From: Cryptomeria japonica | Lineage: Eukaryota; Streptophyta; Pinopsida; Cupressales; Cupressaceae | Length of the DNA: 64,000 bases | Reading direction: 5' to 3' | Assembly: GCF_030272615.1 (NCBI RefSeq) | Contig: NC_081413.1 | Coordinates: 335,028,302-335,092,301, forward strand | Shown: positions 47,209 through 59,174 of the stretch, in pieces | How positions within the stretch are numbered: position 1 is the first letter of the stretch | Layout: the number at the start of each line of letters is the position of its first letter | Position numbers and translations under genes: made by a program | Notes under the pieces: generated by a model | What the model was told of the DNA's origin: nothing | The model's database searches: none | The model's input: only the letters and a program-made list of their open reading frames with translations

Positions 47209-47221
47209 AAAGAGGGGAAAA
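47209..47221 (+). other. Tat-A polypurine tract
   Basis: aaagaggggaaaa lies directly before the LTR start TGTAATACCC. It would be the primer for plus-strand synthesis. Confidence 0.85.
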
Positions 47222-48385
47222 TGTAATACCCTAAAATTGGTCACCTAAACCATGGGCCCCTAATCTTGACAACATCACCAAGGTCCTAAGCAAAGGAAAT
47301 TAAATCAATCTTGAGCATATTATTAATTCTTTAATCATCAAATGCCACATGGCAAATCAATAACTCAATATTAATTAAATATTTATTGAGTTAATTAAAT
47401 CATTCCAAGAATATCATTTTGATCAATTATCTTGTTTAATTTATTAAATATCCTAGCATATTTAATTAATTAATAAATTTGCCATTTAATCTTGCAAGAA
47501 AGGAATTAATTTATTACAAAAGAGGAATTAATCACAAAGCAAGAGTTAAATTGAAAATAAAATAAAAGAATTGAATTGAGAGAGAAATCAAACTTGAGAT
47601 ATTATTTCTTTCTTCTAAATCGAGAACTTGAAATCAGAAAAGCAATTAAAAGGAATTTTATCGTTCTCTAAAATTAGAACTCAAAGCTTTTGAGAAAAAG
47701 AAGTTCAGTTGTATTGAAAAGACTCTTTTCTTGAATAAATCAAAGAAATTGCATAGAATCACCTATTTTTATCATAAGTGTATGGAATTAATTAATTCTT
47801 ATCTCTAATGCAAACTCAAACTTATAATCTGAATGCATTTCAATTAAACTATAATTGGAATCTATCTCAAGGTTAACTGAATCTAATTTCTCAATTATTT
47901 CAATTAATCTTAAATTGTTCTTTTTCTTGATCTCTCTTGTGATTCTCTATAAATTCAGCCTTCACCTCTCATTCAAAACACCCTGGAGATTTATTGTTAT
48001 TATACAATTTTTGCTCTAGAGTCATTGAAGATTATTGTGCTTGCTTTTTGAGATTATTGTATCTTAGTTTAATTTATTTTTGTATATTTCATGATTGTTT
48101 GAATTCATATAGCTTATTATTCATCCATCTAGCATAATCTTGCATCCACTTAGCTTAATATCATGCTCATATAGATTAAATCCTTCATCTTGGTTTAGTC
48201 TAATCACTGGTATGGCTTATAAAAATCTGAGAGAAATCTTATGCTCGCATCTTTTAGAAGGCAATGGGTCTATTTGTTATGGTTTTCATATTCATGCTTA
48301 TATCTGTCTAACCATACATGTAATGACTTAATTGAAGTGTTGTGTCTTGCAGCTTATAGACTTATTCCACTTTTTCACACACACA
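47222..48385 (+). repeat. Tat-A 3' LTR
   Basis: It starts TGTAATACCCTAAAATTGG after the polypurine tract and ends cacacacaca. Length 1164 bp. The last 383 bases match the first 383 of the window. The middle is very AT-rich. Confidence 0.9.
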
Positions 48386-48964
48386 CTCACTAGTGCATTG
48401 GAATCCAATTTTGATCAAATGTGCATGTAATCTCTCATACTACGCCCTTGGTGCATGTTTTAGACCTTATAGTACTTTATGTAATTTACACACCATGTCC
48501 TTATCATTAGTCAAGGAAAATCCATTAGGCTATTCAATGTATACTTTTTCTTCTAGAATCCCATTTAGAAAGGTTGATTTGATATCCATTCGATAAACTT
48601 TGAATCCCTTATATATAGAAAATGCTAGCAGCATCCTTACTCCTTCTAATCTAGCAACAGGTGCAAATGTTTCACCATAATCCTCACCTTCTTTTTGAGC
48701 ATACCCTTTGCAGAGTAACCTCGTCTTGTTTCTTACAATTTTTCCTTCTTCATCCAATTTATTCCTAAAGACCCATTTTGTTCCAATTACATTCTTATCC
48801 TCCAGTCTAGGAACAAGTGGCCATGTTTGATTCTTCTCAATTTGATCTAATTCTTCATTCATTTCATTCACCCAATCATCATCCTTTAGTGCTTCCTTAA
48901 TTGTCTTGGGTTCTATTGTAGATATCAAACATGAGTTCTCTTGGATCTTCCTCCTGGTTTGCAC
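48386..48964 (-). pseudogene. pol: Copia-A reverse transcriptase, cut by Tat-A
   Basis: Reading from 48964: EALKDDDWVNEMNEELDQIE, NVIGTKWVFRNKLDEEGKIV, GETFAPVARLEGVRMLLAF and YRMDIKSTFLNGILEEKVYI. A stop lies at 48528. The strand then goes on to LYGLKHAPRA and KIGFQCTS at the very edge of Tat-A. The catalytic YVDD box is not in this fragment. Confidence 0.92.
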
Positions 48965-49143
48965 ACCTGCATTCTTATCATCAATTATCCGCTCTTGTGA
49001 TTAGTTCAATCTGACATAGGTATTGTATGTGTCGGTTTTGCACCTTCTGCATTAGGTTCTTTTTTTTCTTCCTCACTATCATCGCTTACTGGTTGAGCAT
49101 CTAATTCTGCATTTGTCGGTTCTTCAATATTCTTTGCCTTCGG

Positions 49144-50567
49144 TTAAATGATCACATGTTTTTCTTCATTATCATCCTTTTGAAGTTCTGATTTGCTTGT
49201 ACCTTCAAACTTATCATATAGATCATCAACATTTACATTAGCACTTTCAACAATTTTCTTAGTTTTCTTATTGTAACATTTATATGCCTTACTCTTAGAA
49301 GAGTAAGCAAGAAAAATTCCTTCATCAGATTTTGCATCAAATTTATCGGTGTAGTTATCTCTCTTAATAAAACATTGACTTCCAAAATTTTTAAAATAAC
49401 TTACACAAGGTGTTTTTCCATACCATAGCTCATAGGGTGTCTTATTATTACCTCTCTTCACTAGTACCCGATTTAAAGTGTATACAACAATACTGATCAC
49501 TTCTCTCCAAAACATTTTGGATACATCACCCTGCAATAAAATGGTTCTAGCAGCTTCAACTATTGTTTTGTTCATCCTTTCTGCTATGCCATTCTGTTGT
49601 GGTGTCCTCGGAGTAGACATTTGTCTCTTTATACCCTGTTCATCACAATACTTAACAAATTCATCAGATGTGAATTCACCTCCTCGGTCTGATCTTAAAC
49701 ACTTTAGGTTCTTACTGGTTTCATTCTCAACTAGAGCTTTAACTTATTTAAATTTACTAAATGCTTCTGATTTCTCCTTCAAAAATATCACCCACATCAT
49801 TTTAGAATAGTCATCATGAAAATCATGAAATACCTATCACCGTAATAACTCTTTATTCTCATAGGACCAAAAAGATCAATATGTATCAAATCTAAATTAT
49901 TCTTAGAACTACAATTCTTTCTCTTAAAAGAAATAGAGGTTATCTTACCGATTTGACAATCTTTGCATATCACATTATCTGGTTTAATAATTTGTGGCAA
50001 TCCTCTTACAACACTTGACTTGCTTATCTTAACCAAATTATCAAAATTAACATGACAACATCTTTTATGCCATAACCAATTGTCTTCCATTCTTGCAACC
50101 AGACAATTATTAATATTATTATTCAAATGGAATAAGTTACCTCTAGTTTGCTTCCCAGTAGAAATCAGCTTATCATTACCTCCAAGAATTCTGCAGACTC
50201 CACTTTTAAACTCAAGCAAACAACCTTTATCATTGAGCTTACCAACAATTAAAAGATTATGCCTTAGACCATCAACCCAAAACACATCATCAACATTACT
50301 CTTCCCATTAAGAGAAATTGAACCTTTACCTTTCAACATGCAGGGAGAGTTATTTCCAAATCTAACAATGCCTCCATCAAATTCATCAAGGGTTATGAAC
50401 TTACTTTTATCTCCGGTCATGTGGTGTGAGCAGCCACTATCTATAATCCATTCATCATTATTCTCCATATGAGATACCAATGCCTTTTCATCTGTCAATT
50501 CCTCCTTCATGGCTACAAACATAATTTCCTCATTGTCATCTTCATCTTCAGACTCCTCATCGGTCAC
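49144..50567 (-). pseudogene. pol: Copia-A protease and integrase
   Basis: The protease reads NDEWIIDSGCSHHMTGDKSK (about 50440-50385) with the DSG triad kept. The GAG-pre-integrase HHCC follows (LWHKRCCHVNFDNLVKI, CKDCQIGKITS). Integrase shows LDLIHIDLFGPM, a second Asp in CLRSDRGGEF (about 49680) and the Glu in QQNGIAERMNK (about 49585), so all three catalytic residues are visible. Breaks: a frameshift near 49800, a stop at 49746 and a short unread linker at 48965-49143. Confidence 0.92.
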
Positions 50568-50585
50568 ACCTTCATCTACTGCAAC

Positions 50586-51507
50586 TTAAAAATGTTTCTT
50601 TCCCTTTCCTTTGAATCTTCTAAACTTCTTTTTCTGATCAGTGTTAGGGTTGTTAGCAGCAATATGACCAATTTTACTACAAGAGAAACACTTCAAAGAT
50701 AGCTTTCCTTTATACTTACCAGTGCCTCTTGGAAATATTTTTCCTAATAGTGCCTCAAGTTCCATCACTTGATCTTCATTGTCCTCATTTCCCTGGTTAC
50801 TTCCATGACTTGACCTGCACTCATGATTTTGACATATAATTTTTCCTTTTCTAGCAGATGAACTAGAAACAAAATCTTTAAAGGCAGATTCAATAGATTT
50901 TGTCACACTATTGTCAAAACTATTTAACTCAAAAGCTGCAAGCTTACCAATCAATGAATCAAGAGTTACCTTATCCTTTGAAATAGATCTAAGTTCTTGG
51001 ATTGCAGATACTCTTATAGCATACTGCGGTTGAAGAGTTCTAAGAATTTTACTTACTATTGCATCATCTTCCATTTTACCTCCAACACTCTTTATGCCGC
51101 CAACAAATTCTTTGATTTCTCTGACCATACTGTGCAATATTTTCTCCTTCAAGAATTCTCATGTCATCGAACTTTCCTCTCAAGCTTTCCTCTTTGGCTC
51201 ATTGAACATGCTCATCTCCTCCATAGATTAAATCTAACTTTTCCTAAACCTCACTTGCAGTTTCCAATCCTTGAACATCAATATATTCTAAATTAGATAA
51301 AGTAATTACAATAGCGTCCAGGGCTTGCATGTTATCTTGCTACTCTCTGAGTTCATCTGGTGTCAAGGGAGTAGTAGTAGGAGAAACATATGTTGTTTCA
51401 ACTTGCTTCCAATATTGTGCACCAAGACCTTTGATGTAGATCATCATTCTATCTTTATAGATCTTGTAGTTATCCTTGTTGAACTTAGGACCCTCTTTCT
51501 TCATCAT
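50586..51507 (-). pseudogene. gag: Copia-A gag, zinc knuckle altered
   Basis: The probable start is the ATG at 51507 (MMKKEGPKFNKDNYKIYKDR). The capsid goes on with PLTPDELREQQDN, a stop near 51247 and 188 open residues from 51152 (GGIKSVGGKMEDDAIVSKIL, KDKVTLDSLIGKLAAFEL). The knuckle CFSCSKIGHIAANNP (about 50680-50640) has Asn where the last Cys belongs. Confidence 0.88.
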
Positions 51508-51568
51508 CTTGACTTCCTCAGAATCTTTCCCTTAAGCTGTTAGGCTTTCTACACACGAAGGACCAAAT

Positions 51569-51581
51569 ATCTGATACCAAT
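51569..51581 (-). other. Copia-A primer binding site
   Basis: On the minus strand the bases read ATTGGTATCAGAT, close to the initiator-Met tRNA type TTGGTATCAGAGC, and they touch the LTR end at 51582. Confidence 0.8.
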
Positions 51582-53285
51582 TGTTAATCCTATGAGGATC
51601 CGGTTAATACTGAGAGGGGGGGGGTGAATTAGTATTAATACCAATTGAAACTTTAAATAAAAAACAAACTTATATTAGATCTGAAATCATTTATCAAATA
51701 TCTCAACTTCTTTTATCAGATCTAACAACCTATTTGTCAGATTTGCTTAACACATTAATCAAATCATTTACCACGTCTATCAATTCTTTCACCACTTAAG
51801 CAGTCATATAAATTTGATCATTTACCAACTCATTATCCTCATCAATCAAATCAAACACTTTCTCTACCAACTCTTATCAGTACCGGTAACCTTTGATAAA
51901 CCTCTGATAAAACATCATAGCTGGTGTACTCATAAATAGTGCATGAAAGATAACATAAACAATAACATCACATGAAAAACATTCCACACATGAACACCAT
52001 AATTTTTTACGTGGAAACCCAAATAGGGAAAAACAATAGTGGGAGTTGGAACCCACAAATATTTGTACTCTTTTTAATTGCGCCTTGTTAGGAGCTTACA
52101 ATATGCCCTATTAGGAGCAGACCCTATTAGGAGTCACCCGATTAAGGTAATTGCCTAGCAGCCCAGTTAGGAGCTTGATGATCTGTTAGGATCAACCTCA
52201 TGAGAGGATTTAACACTCTTTTGAGAGCTTCCCTATGAGGGGACTTAAATGTTTATGGCCTATTAGGACCTACCCGGTTAAGGGATTTAACCTGTTGCAA
52301 CTGTTAGGGAACAACAATAAAAAAGTGATCTATTACTTGCACTTCTTAGCTTTCTAAATCAGATCCAAATATGCTCAATTCTCTGCAACTCTCAAGTAGA
52401 TCTCACACTTCTCTTGGATGGCTCAACACATTCTCTCAAGACCACCAACAGAATAAACATCAACTGTGCCATCCTAAATAGTCATCTCAACTAGGTCAGC
52501 CAGTAAACCCTAATTACATCATGAATTTATAATACAAATCATAAGAGATCATATCAGATCAATATACAAATCATTACATCAAATTACAATGCAATATCAA
52601 TCGTTGGTTGATCGTAACCCATCACGAAAATATGATCTGTACCAAAGTCAAAACCTCAAAACACTCCACTAAGTGTTTCGTTGTTTCCCAAGAAATTCTT
52701 CCTTGAATCATGCCAAAACAACAATCAAACATTTCATGTGGGTTGTGTTGTGTTACCACCTTCATGTAGACTCATCATCAATCACTATCATAACAAAAAT
52801 TATTACCAGTTTGATGCTTTCTTCACCGGTCTTAAACCCTATTAAAACCTTAGCAAAACTTCATCAAAAATTTGAAACACACCTTTCGGAAGTCATCACA
52901 AGTTCCGCTTCTGGTCAGATACCCCTTTCCATGATACAAGCTCACATTCTAAACTGCAAATCACCAATCATTGCTGATTGTCCAATTCAATCAAAACATC
53001 TTTGCTTTACCAGTTAAAGTCCTATTTCACAGCCTTCAGTTTTCTATCGGTAAACCCTATCTTCTGGTAAACCAAATCACTTAGATGGCAAAATAAAACA
53101 TTAGGAACATCAGTAATCTTCATTTGACATCAGTTGACATCAATGACAACACAGATAACTAATCAAGTCATCTAATCACAAAATCTCAATCTCTTCATCA
53201 AAAATAGTCTTTCATCCTCTACCGATGCAGTCATCCATCTTCAACTGCATCACCTCATCTATCTCAATTATGCCAAATGCCAACA
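51582..53285 (-). repeat. Copia-A 5' LTR
   Basis: On the plus strand it runs from TGTTAATCC to GCCAACA (TGTTGGC...TTAACA in its own direction), 1704 bp. It has the G-run plus tgaattagt near 51615, the cgtggaaacccaaatagg block near 52010, and several cctattagga and ggttaaggga words shared with sLTR-3. Confidence 0.88.
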
Positions 53286-53469
53286 CCACCAATGTTACTA
53301 GAACCCTCAGGCTTAAGTTAAAAGGTAATGCAAATTTATAACAATTTCAAGGGATCTCATAAAGATTTAAACAATATCCATAAAACCCTAAGCCTGAAGT
53401 GCAAGAGAGAGCAAGACAAGATCCAGATGACTCATTTTAATCTAAGGCAAGAAAAAAAAATTCTTGGTC
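53286..53469 (+). other. Unassigned gap between Copia-A and Copia-B coding part
   Basis: About 180 AT-rich bases without a coding frame or a motif I recognise. It may be a rearranged piece of Copia-B or older flanking DNA. Confidence 0.4.
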
Positions 53470-54660
53470 ATTTTCACTGACCATCAAGAATGATATACAT
53501 GAAAAGCATGAGAAGTATGATAGGCCCTACAAGTCTAACCATAAGTTTAGGAATCAAAAGAATTGTTATTATGCTACTGAAGAAGGTGTTACAGATGAAG
53601 AATCAAAAGGAGATGAAGTTGTGTTTATTGCCATTAAAGAAGATAGACTTGTACCTATTGATTCCAATTGCTGCAATACTATTGAGGAGAAGGCTTTAGT
53701 TGGTAAGGTTGAAGAGAAAGATGAATGGGTTATTGACAGTGGTTTTTTACATCATATGACCGGCGATTAAAGTAAATTTGTGAGCATGGAAAGGTATGAT
53801 GGTGGAATAGTTATATTTGGAGATGACAAAGCCTATGTAATCCATGGGAGAGATTCTATATGTTTTGATGGCAAGCATAGCACTGATGATGTCTTGTATG
53901 TTGAAGGTTTCAAGGATAATCTTTTAAGTGTTGGATAGATATTTGATAAAGGTTATGATCTACAATTCAAGGATGGAAAATGCAAGATCTTAAATGCCTC
54001 TGGTATAGAGATTGCATCTGGGACTAAGACCAAAGGTAACATTTTTCATTTGAATGCTGGTGAGAAAAGTTGTTTGATTGCTCAGATAGATGAGAGTTTG
54101 TTGTGGCATAGGAGAATATGCCATGAAAATTTTGATTCAATGATTAAGATATGTTCTACACATGATGTTAGAGATCTGCCTAACACTGTCAAGCTTGCTA
54201 ATCCGGTATGTAAGGAATGTCAGTTGGGTAAGCAAACAAGGATTTCTTTCAAGAGTAAACAATATACATGATGGACTACTAGATCTTATGCATACTGACC
54301 TAAGTGGACCTAAAAATGTTAGAAGTATGTAGGGTGATAGATATTTTATGCTGCTAATTGATGATTATTCCAGGATGATGTGGGTTGTCTTTTTGAAGGA
54401 GAAATTAGAAGCATTGGACAAATTTAAGATATTCAAAGCTAAGGTTGAGACTGAATCTGGGTTGAAGGTGAAGTGTTTGAGATCTAATAGAGGTGGAGAA
54501 TTATGTTTTGGTGAGTTCAATTCATTCTATAAGATGCATGGAATTAGAAGACAATTATCTTCTCCTAGAACCCCTTAGTAGAATGGAGTTGTTGAAAGGA
54601 AGAACATAATTGTTTTGGATGCTGCAAGGAATATGTTGATTGAAGGAAATGTTTTGAAGA
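53470..54660 (+). pseudogene. pol: Copia-B gag end, protease and integrase core
   Basis: Reading across shifts: NCYYATEEGVTDEESKGDEV (gag end), then DEWVIDSGFLHHMTGD with the Cys of 'DSGCSHHM' changed to Phe-Leu, and a stop at 53770. The GAG-pre-integrase motif is LLWHRRICHENFDSM...CKECQLGKQT. The integrase core has LLIDDYSRMMWVVFLKEK and CLRSNRGGELCFGEF, where Asn replaces the second catalytic Asp. The catalytic Glu lies in NGVVERKN near 54590. The C-terminal half is missing. Confidence 0.88.
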
Positions 54661-54699
54661 TCTACTCGAGAGAAGCCATTAGTAGTGTGGTTACACATT

Positions 54700-55350
54700 C
54701 AAAATATTTCACATCAAAGGTGATACCGGTAAGACCTAAGAATAAGAATGTTATTGGTACCAAATGGGTATTTCAGAAACAAACTGAATGAAATTGGTGA
54801 AGTTGTCAGAATTAAAGCTAGACTAGTTTGCAAAAATATTCACAGCAAGAAGGAATTGATTATGAGGAGACTTTTGCTCCGGTTGCCAGACTTGAAGTTG
54901 TTAGATAGTTCCTTGCTTATGCTACTTATAAAGATTTCAAGGTATATCAGATGGATGTCAAATCTGCCTTCTTGAATGGTGATCTTGAGGAAGAAGTCTA
55001 CATTGAACAACCTGATGGATTTTCACTGTCAGATGATGGAGACATGGTGTGTAAATTTAAGAAAGCACTTTATGGATTGAAACAAGCCCGTAGAGCCTAG
55101 TATGCTATATTAGATAGATATTTGTTGAAGTTGGGATTTACTAAAGGTGTTGTTGATAGTAAATGTACTTTAAGATTGAGAATGATAAAATCATGATTGT
55201 TGAAGTCTTTTTTGATGATATTATATTTGGAGGCAATGATGATTTGAGTATGAAGTTTTCCAGTGATGTAGAAAGAATTTAAGATGTCTATGATTGGTGA
55301 GATAAAAAAATTATTAGGTTTACAGATTGCACAGACTGGAAAAGGTATAT
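54700..55350 (+). pseudogene. pol: Copia-B reverse transcriptase, N-terminus deleted
   Basis: RT starts abruptly at NKNVIGTKWVF (about 54740). Motifs follow across frames: [32 protein letters not shown] (about 54945-55005), LYGLKQAR, and VFFDDIIFGGND (about 55205-55235), where Phe-Phe-Asp-Asp stands for the catalytic Tyr-Val-Asp-Asp. Several frameshifts and stops. Confidence 0.88.
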
Positions 55351-56147
55351 TCATATCTCAAACTGAGTATGTGAAGGAATTGATGAAGAAGTTTGGGTTA
55401 GATGAATCTAAACTGATTGGAACTCCTATGGTGATTGGTTGTAAATATTATAAGAATGATGAATCTCCAAAAGATAATCAGAGTTTGTATAGATCCATGC
55501 TTGGTGAACTACTATATCTTACTCAGACTAGGCTGGATATTATGCATGTTGTGTGTATGGCTTCTAGATATCAAGTTGATATGAAGGAGAGTCCTGTCAC
55601 TACTATTAAGAGAATATTTAGATACTTGAAGGGAACTATGGACTATGGTCTATGATATCTGAGGAATGATGATTTCATGCTATGCACTTACATTGATGTT
55701 GATTGGGCTGGTGATGTTGATGACTGAAAGAGCACTACTGGTGGAGCATTATTTTTGGGTAAGAAATTGGTTTCATGGGCTAGCAAGAAACAAGATTTAG
55801 TGTCCTTATCTATTGTTGAAGTTGAGTACATTGTTGCTGCTAGTAATTGCACTCACGTAGTTTGGATGAAGCAAATGTTAAAATATATCAGAATTATTTA
55901 TGATGAGCCTACTGTTATTTACTATGAAAATTTGAGTGCTATTAACATGTCAAATAATTTGGTGCAACATTCAAAGACTAAGCATGTGTCAATCAAATAT
56001 CATTACTTAAAAGAGAAAGTCAGTGAAGAGAAGGTGAAGCTGGAATATTTATGTAGAAATGAAAAAAATGTTGATATTTTCACTACCTTCGCCTGCAGAT
56101 ATATTTGTCTATTTGAGAGACACATTAGGGGTATCCACCCCTCTTGA
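55284..56147 (+). pseudogene. pol: Copia-B RT connection and RNase H
   Basis: Reads MIGEIKKLLGLQIAQTGKGI, QTEYVKELMKKFGLDESKL, LYRSMLGELLYLTQTRLDIM, and then RNase H with YIDVDWAGDVDD, LVSWASKKQDLVSLSIVEVE and CTHVVWMKQMLKYIRIIYDE. The 'STAEAEY' site is here SIVEVEY. A stop at 55654 and another at 55727 split it. Ends near 56147. Confidence 0.9.
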
Positions 56148-56485
56148 TGAGAATTATATGCATTGAGTTGCATCAATCTGATGGATTTTAGAGCTTTATC
56201 TTTTTATCCAGATTGATGAGTCGATGCTACTCCTCTAGTGGAGTAGTCTGTTGACTTGGTTGTGTGTCCCAGGGGGGAGAGAGATTCATATTTTTTTTTT
56301 GAGGGAGAATGAGTTTGGTTTTGTTTTTTGAGATATTTGGCATCATTGTCAAATGGAGAGAGAGATCATGTGAAAAAATGCTTTATCTGTCTTGATTTTA
56401 GGGGGAGTTTGTTGGAGATATCTTCTTTCTTCACATTGACTGTTTTTCACATTCATATGTTGCCATCAATGCCAAAGGGGGAGAT
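56148..56485 (+). other. Copia-B 3' non-coding region and polypurine tract
   Basis: No gene. It contains three purine-rich tracts (56271-56281, 56400-56407 and 56474-56484, aaagggggag). The last one is directly before the LTR start and is the probable polypurine tract. Frame 56328-56741 crosses the LTR border and is not a gene. Confidence 0.6.
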
Positions 56486-57195
56486 TGTTGGATATTGTTG
56501 GTCATTGTTGCTACTAGGATATGTTGTTGTCATTGATGTCAACATATTCTTGTATATTTCTCTGATGATTGCAAATTGGGAAGATCTTATGATTTGGTTT
56601 TGTTGCTATTGTTTTGATGATCACTATTTTGTAGAGTTTGGTATATCCTCTAGTATATTCCTGTGTGATCCGATCTTGTACTATGACTTTGGGATATTGT
56701 TTATAATGGTCATGTGTATCTTAACTTTAGATGGTTCATGATTTGGTGCTCTGCAAGTTATCTTTCTTCGTGACAGTTGCTGATTGGTTGTGTTCTTGAG
56801 CTTTCAGACATTAATCGTTGAAAAATGGTGTTGGTACAGTTGTTTCTATTGATTCTAATGTGCTTGTTGGTGTTTCTTAGTCATGTCCTATTTGTTTTGG
56901 TGATCCATTTTGATTGTTGTGTGAGTTTTTGATTGTTTGCATCAACAGATGATGATTTTCATGTTATGCGGTATTTCTAGTGGTGTAACGTGTTGCAGTT
57001 GATCTTGGCATGATTTCTGGTGGAGTTGATCATTTGCGAATTTGATTTAGGTCCATTCTATGCTATGTAAATCATTATATTTTTCTAGTGGTCTATATTT
57101 ATATCATGTGATATACTTTTGTATTTATGAGTTGAGAGTTAGGGTTTAGCCGACCTTGTTATCAAGGTTGATGAATTGTATATATAGGTGATATA
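56486..57195 (+). repeat. Copia-B 3' LTR, first part
   Basis: Starts TGTTGGATATTGTTGG after the polypurine tract. Cut at 57195 by Copia-C; atata at 57191-57195 is the left TSD copy. A tataggtgatata stretch near 57181 may be the core promoter region. Confidence 0.85.
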
Positions 57196-58435
57196 TGTTA
57201 GAATGATTTGATATTGGTAGTAAAATGAGAGCGGGGGGTGAATCAGTTTACTCAAAAGTACAAAAAATAATTCAATTATAAACCTTATACCAGAGCACAA
57301 CATAATTAAAGATATAACATGAAAGCACAACATACATAACACCAATATTTGACGTGGAAAACCCAGAAAGGGAAAAACCATGGTGGGAAACCCTACCCAC
57401 AATTAGATGAATACTCTGCAGTAGTATTATGAATAGTTACAATGGGGTCTACACTTGCAGAAAGACCAACATCCTAGAGTGCATTGCTCATCACAAAGGG
57501 AAGTCTCACTGGCTTACATAAACATCAGACTACAATCCATAAATAAATGATCTGTGAAAGTAGCATCTATTAATGCTTGATATAGTTTCAGTTAAGAACT
57601 GATGTCTTCTCTGCAATAAAAAGTTTTCCAACCTTGACTGGAATGAAAAGACTCTATTTGCACATAATCCTTCCTCTGATAATGTAGACATAACCATCCA
57701 TCCCATCGATATGAAAATTACATGAATATGTCACTTACAAATACAAATCATCAACCTTATTGATAAGGTCGACTAAACCCTAAACCCATAAACCCATAAT
57801 TACAAAAATTACATCACATGATACTGCCAGACCAATATTATGATTTAAATTACATATAATGGACCTAAATTAAGTATTCAAATAATTATATCCACCAGAG
57901 ATTCCGCTAAGACCAAAATCCAACACGCTTCACCAAATGGTAGAAACCCTCAGTAAAATAACAAAAAGTTTAACTGGATCTGAATAGGACCATCATAACA
58001 ACACGCCATCCAATGAAATGTCACCAAATACTTGGAATATAATCAAGAAACACCTTCAACATGTTAGAAACTGATTCCATAAGCTAGATCCAAAATCCAC
58101 TAACCAAGTCACCAAATAATGCATACCGATAAAGCTAACCAGGATAGCAGAACCAAGCCGGTAAAGCCAGAAACTAGCCGGTACTGGTAAATACCAAAAG
58201 TGATAATAGCCAAAGCACCAAATCATGAAACAACAAAATATAGCAAGTATGTAACCAACCAGAATAAACATCCAAAACTGAATCCAAAGATCTGATCATA
58301 CCAGATCAAAATCACAACCAAAACCAAGAAGATCACCAAGACTAACCGGGATAGATCCAATTGGGATAGTCTCTAACCAGGATACAATGTTGAAATCAAT
58401 GACAACACTTAACCAAATGTATCATATTGCCAACA
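57196..58435 (-). repeat. Copia-C 3' LTR
   Basis: 1240 bp, aligned with 61990-63194 along its length. On the plus strand it runs TGTTAGAATG to GCCAACA. The adjoining ttctccccctttggcatt is the complement of a polypurine tract. Confidence 0.92.
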
Positions 58436-58689
58436 TTCTCCCCCTTTGGCATTGATGGCAACACTGAATGTGAAAAACATCCAAGTGCCAAGGAATGCCA
58501 ACAATCTCCCTCAAAGATATGACAGATTTTCACATGAATACCACCTCTCCCCCTTTGACATAAATGACAAAGGATAGATACCAGATCAAGAATACTGAAC
58601 CAAAAAACTGACTAATCCCCCTGAGTAGTAGCACCATCTCATCAACCCAGATCAAATAAAATATTTGATAAGCTTACCAGATTGATGCA

Positions 58690-59174
58690 TTCCTGCATCT
58701 CTAAGTCTCCTCTAGAGGGTTGGTAACCCCTAACTAATCTTTGAGATATTCAAGAGTGTCTTTAGGAAATGGTTTAGTTAGAATATCTGCAATCTATTCC
58801 TTAGTAGGCACATAAACCAATCTGACTTCCTTTGCTTCAACCTTATCCTTCAAGAAATTATACCTTATAGAAATGTGTTTCGATTTGGAATGAAATACCA
58901 GATTCTTTGACATATCAACAAAATGAGTATTATCACAGTGAATAAAAATAGGCTCATCATAACTTGCCCTTATATCTTTTAACATTTGTTTCATCCATAA
59001 AATTTGAGTACAGTTTGTAGCAGTTGCAACATATTCTACTTCAGCTGTAGACAATGAAGTACATGATTGTTTCTTACTAAGCCATGAAACCAACTTAATC
59101 CATAGGAGGCAGTTAAGCCATGACACAAACCCAAGCACTACAGTGCACAACACAAGGAAACCAAGGGCACACAC
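58690..59174 (-). pseudogene. pol: Copia-C RNase H
   Basis: Reads KLVSWLSKKQSCTSLSTAEV, EYVATATNCTQILWMKQML, FIHCDNTHFVDMSKN, FHSKSKHISIRYNFLKDKV and VRLVYVPTKE, then a stop at 58794 and ILTKPFPKDTLE-like residues. The catalytic Glu (TAEVEY) and Asp (HCDN) are kept. The first 33 residues of the open stretch (Leu/Val/Cys-rich) do not belong to the domain and mark a rearranged join. Confidence 0.88.

Larger units (their letters stand above)
1..48385 (+). mobile_element. Tat-A: giant Ty3/gypsy element, left end outside window
   Basis: This element frames the first 48 kb. Bases 1-383 match 48003-48385 with about 22 mismatches counted by eye (about 94% identity), so they are the ends of its two LTRs. 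Between them, in order, are a PBS, long leader, gag, protease with G-patch, RT, RNase H, a second RNase H, integrase, an antisense PMD frame, a polypurine tract and the 3' LTR. The double RNase H and long PR-RT spacer point to the Tat group. It is interrupted by a solo LTR (8627-11754), a chromovirus (11839-19571) and Tat-B (23686-46363). It is inserted in the RT of Copia-A; the bases after the 3' LTR, ctcac at 48386-48390, should recur left of the window as TSD. Many stops and frameshifts make it non-autonomous. Confidence 0.85.
48386..53285 (-). mobile_element. Copia-A: Ty1/copia element, 5' part
   Basis: In minus direction it has a 5' LTR (51582-53285), PBS, gag, protease, integrase and the first part of RT, which is cut at 48386 by Tat-A. 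The rest (RT end, RNase H, 3' LTR) should lie left of the window. The order PR-IN-RT is that of copia. Bases after the LTR, ccacc (53286-53290), are the expected TSD. Confidence 0.9.

Noticed and set aside
48393-48596. Plus-strand frame of 67 residues
   Set aside because: It is the shadow of the Copia-A RT coded on the minus strand.
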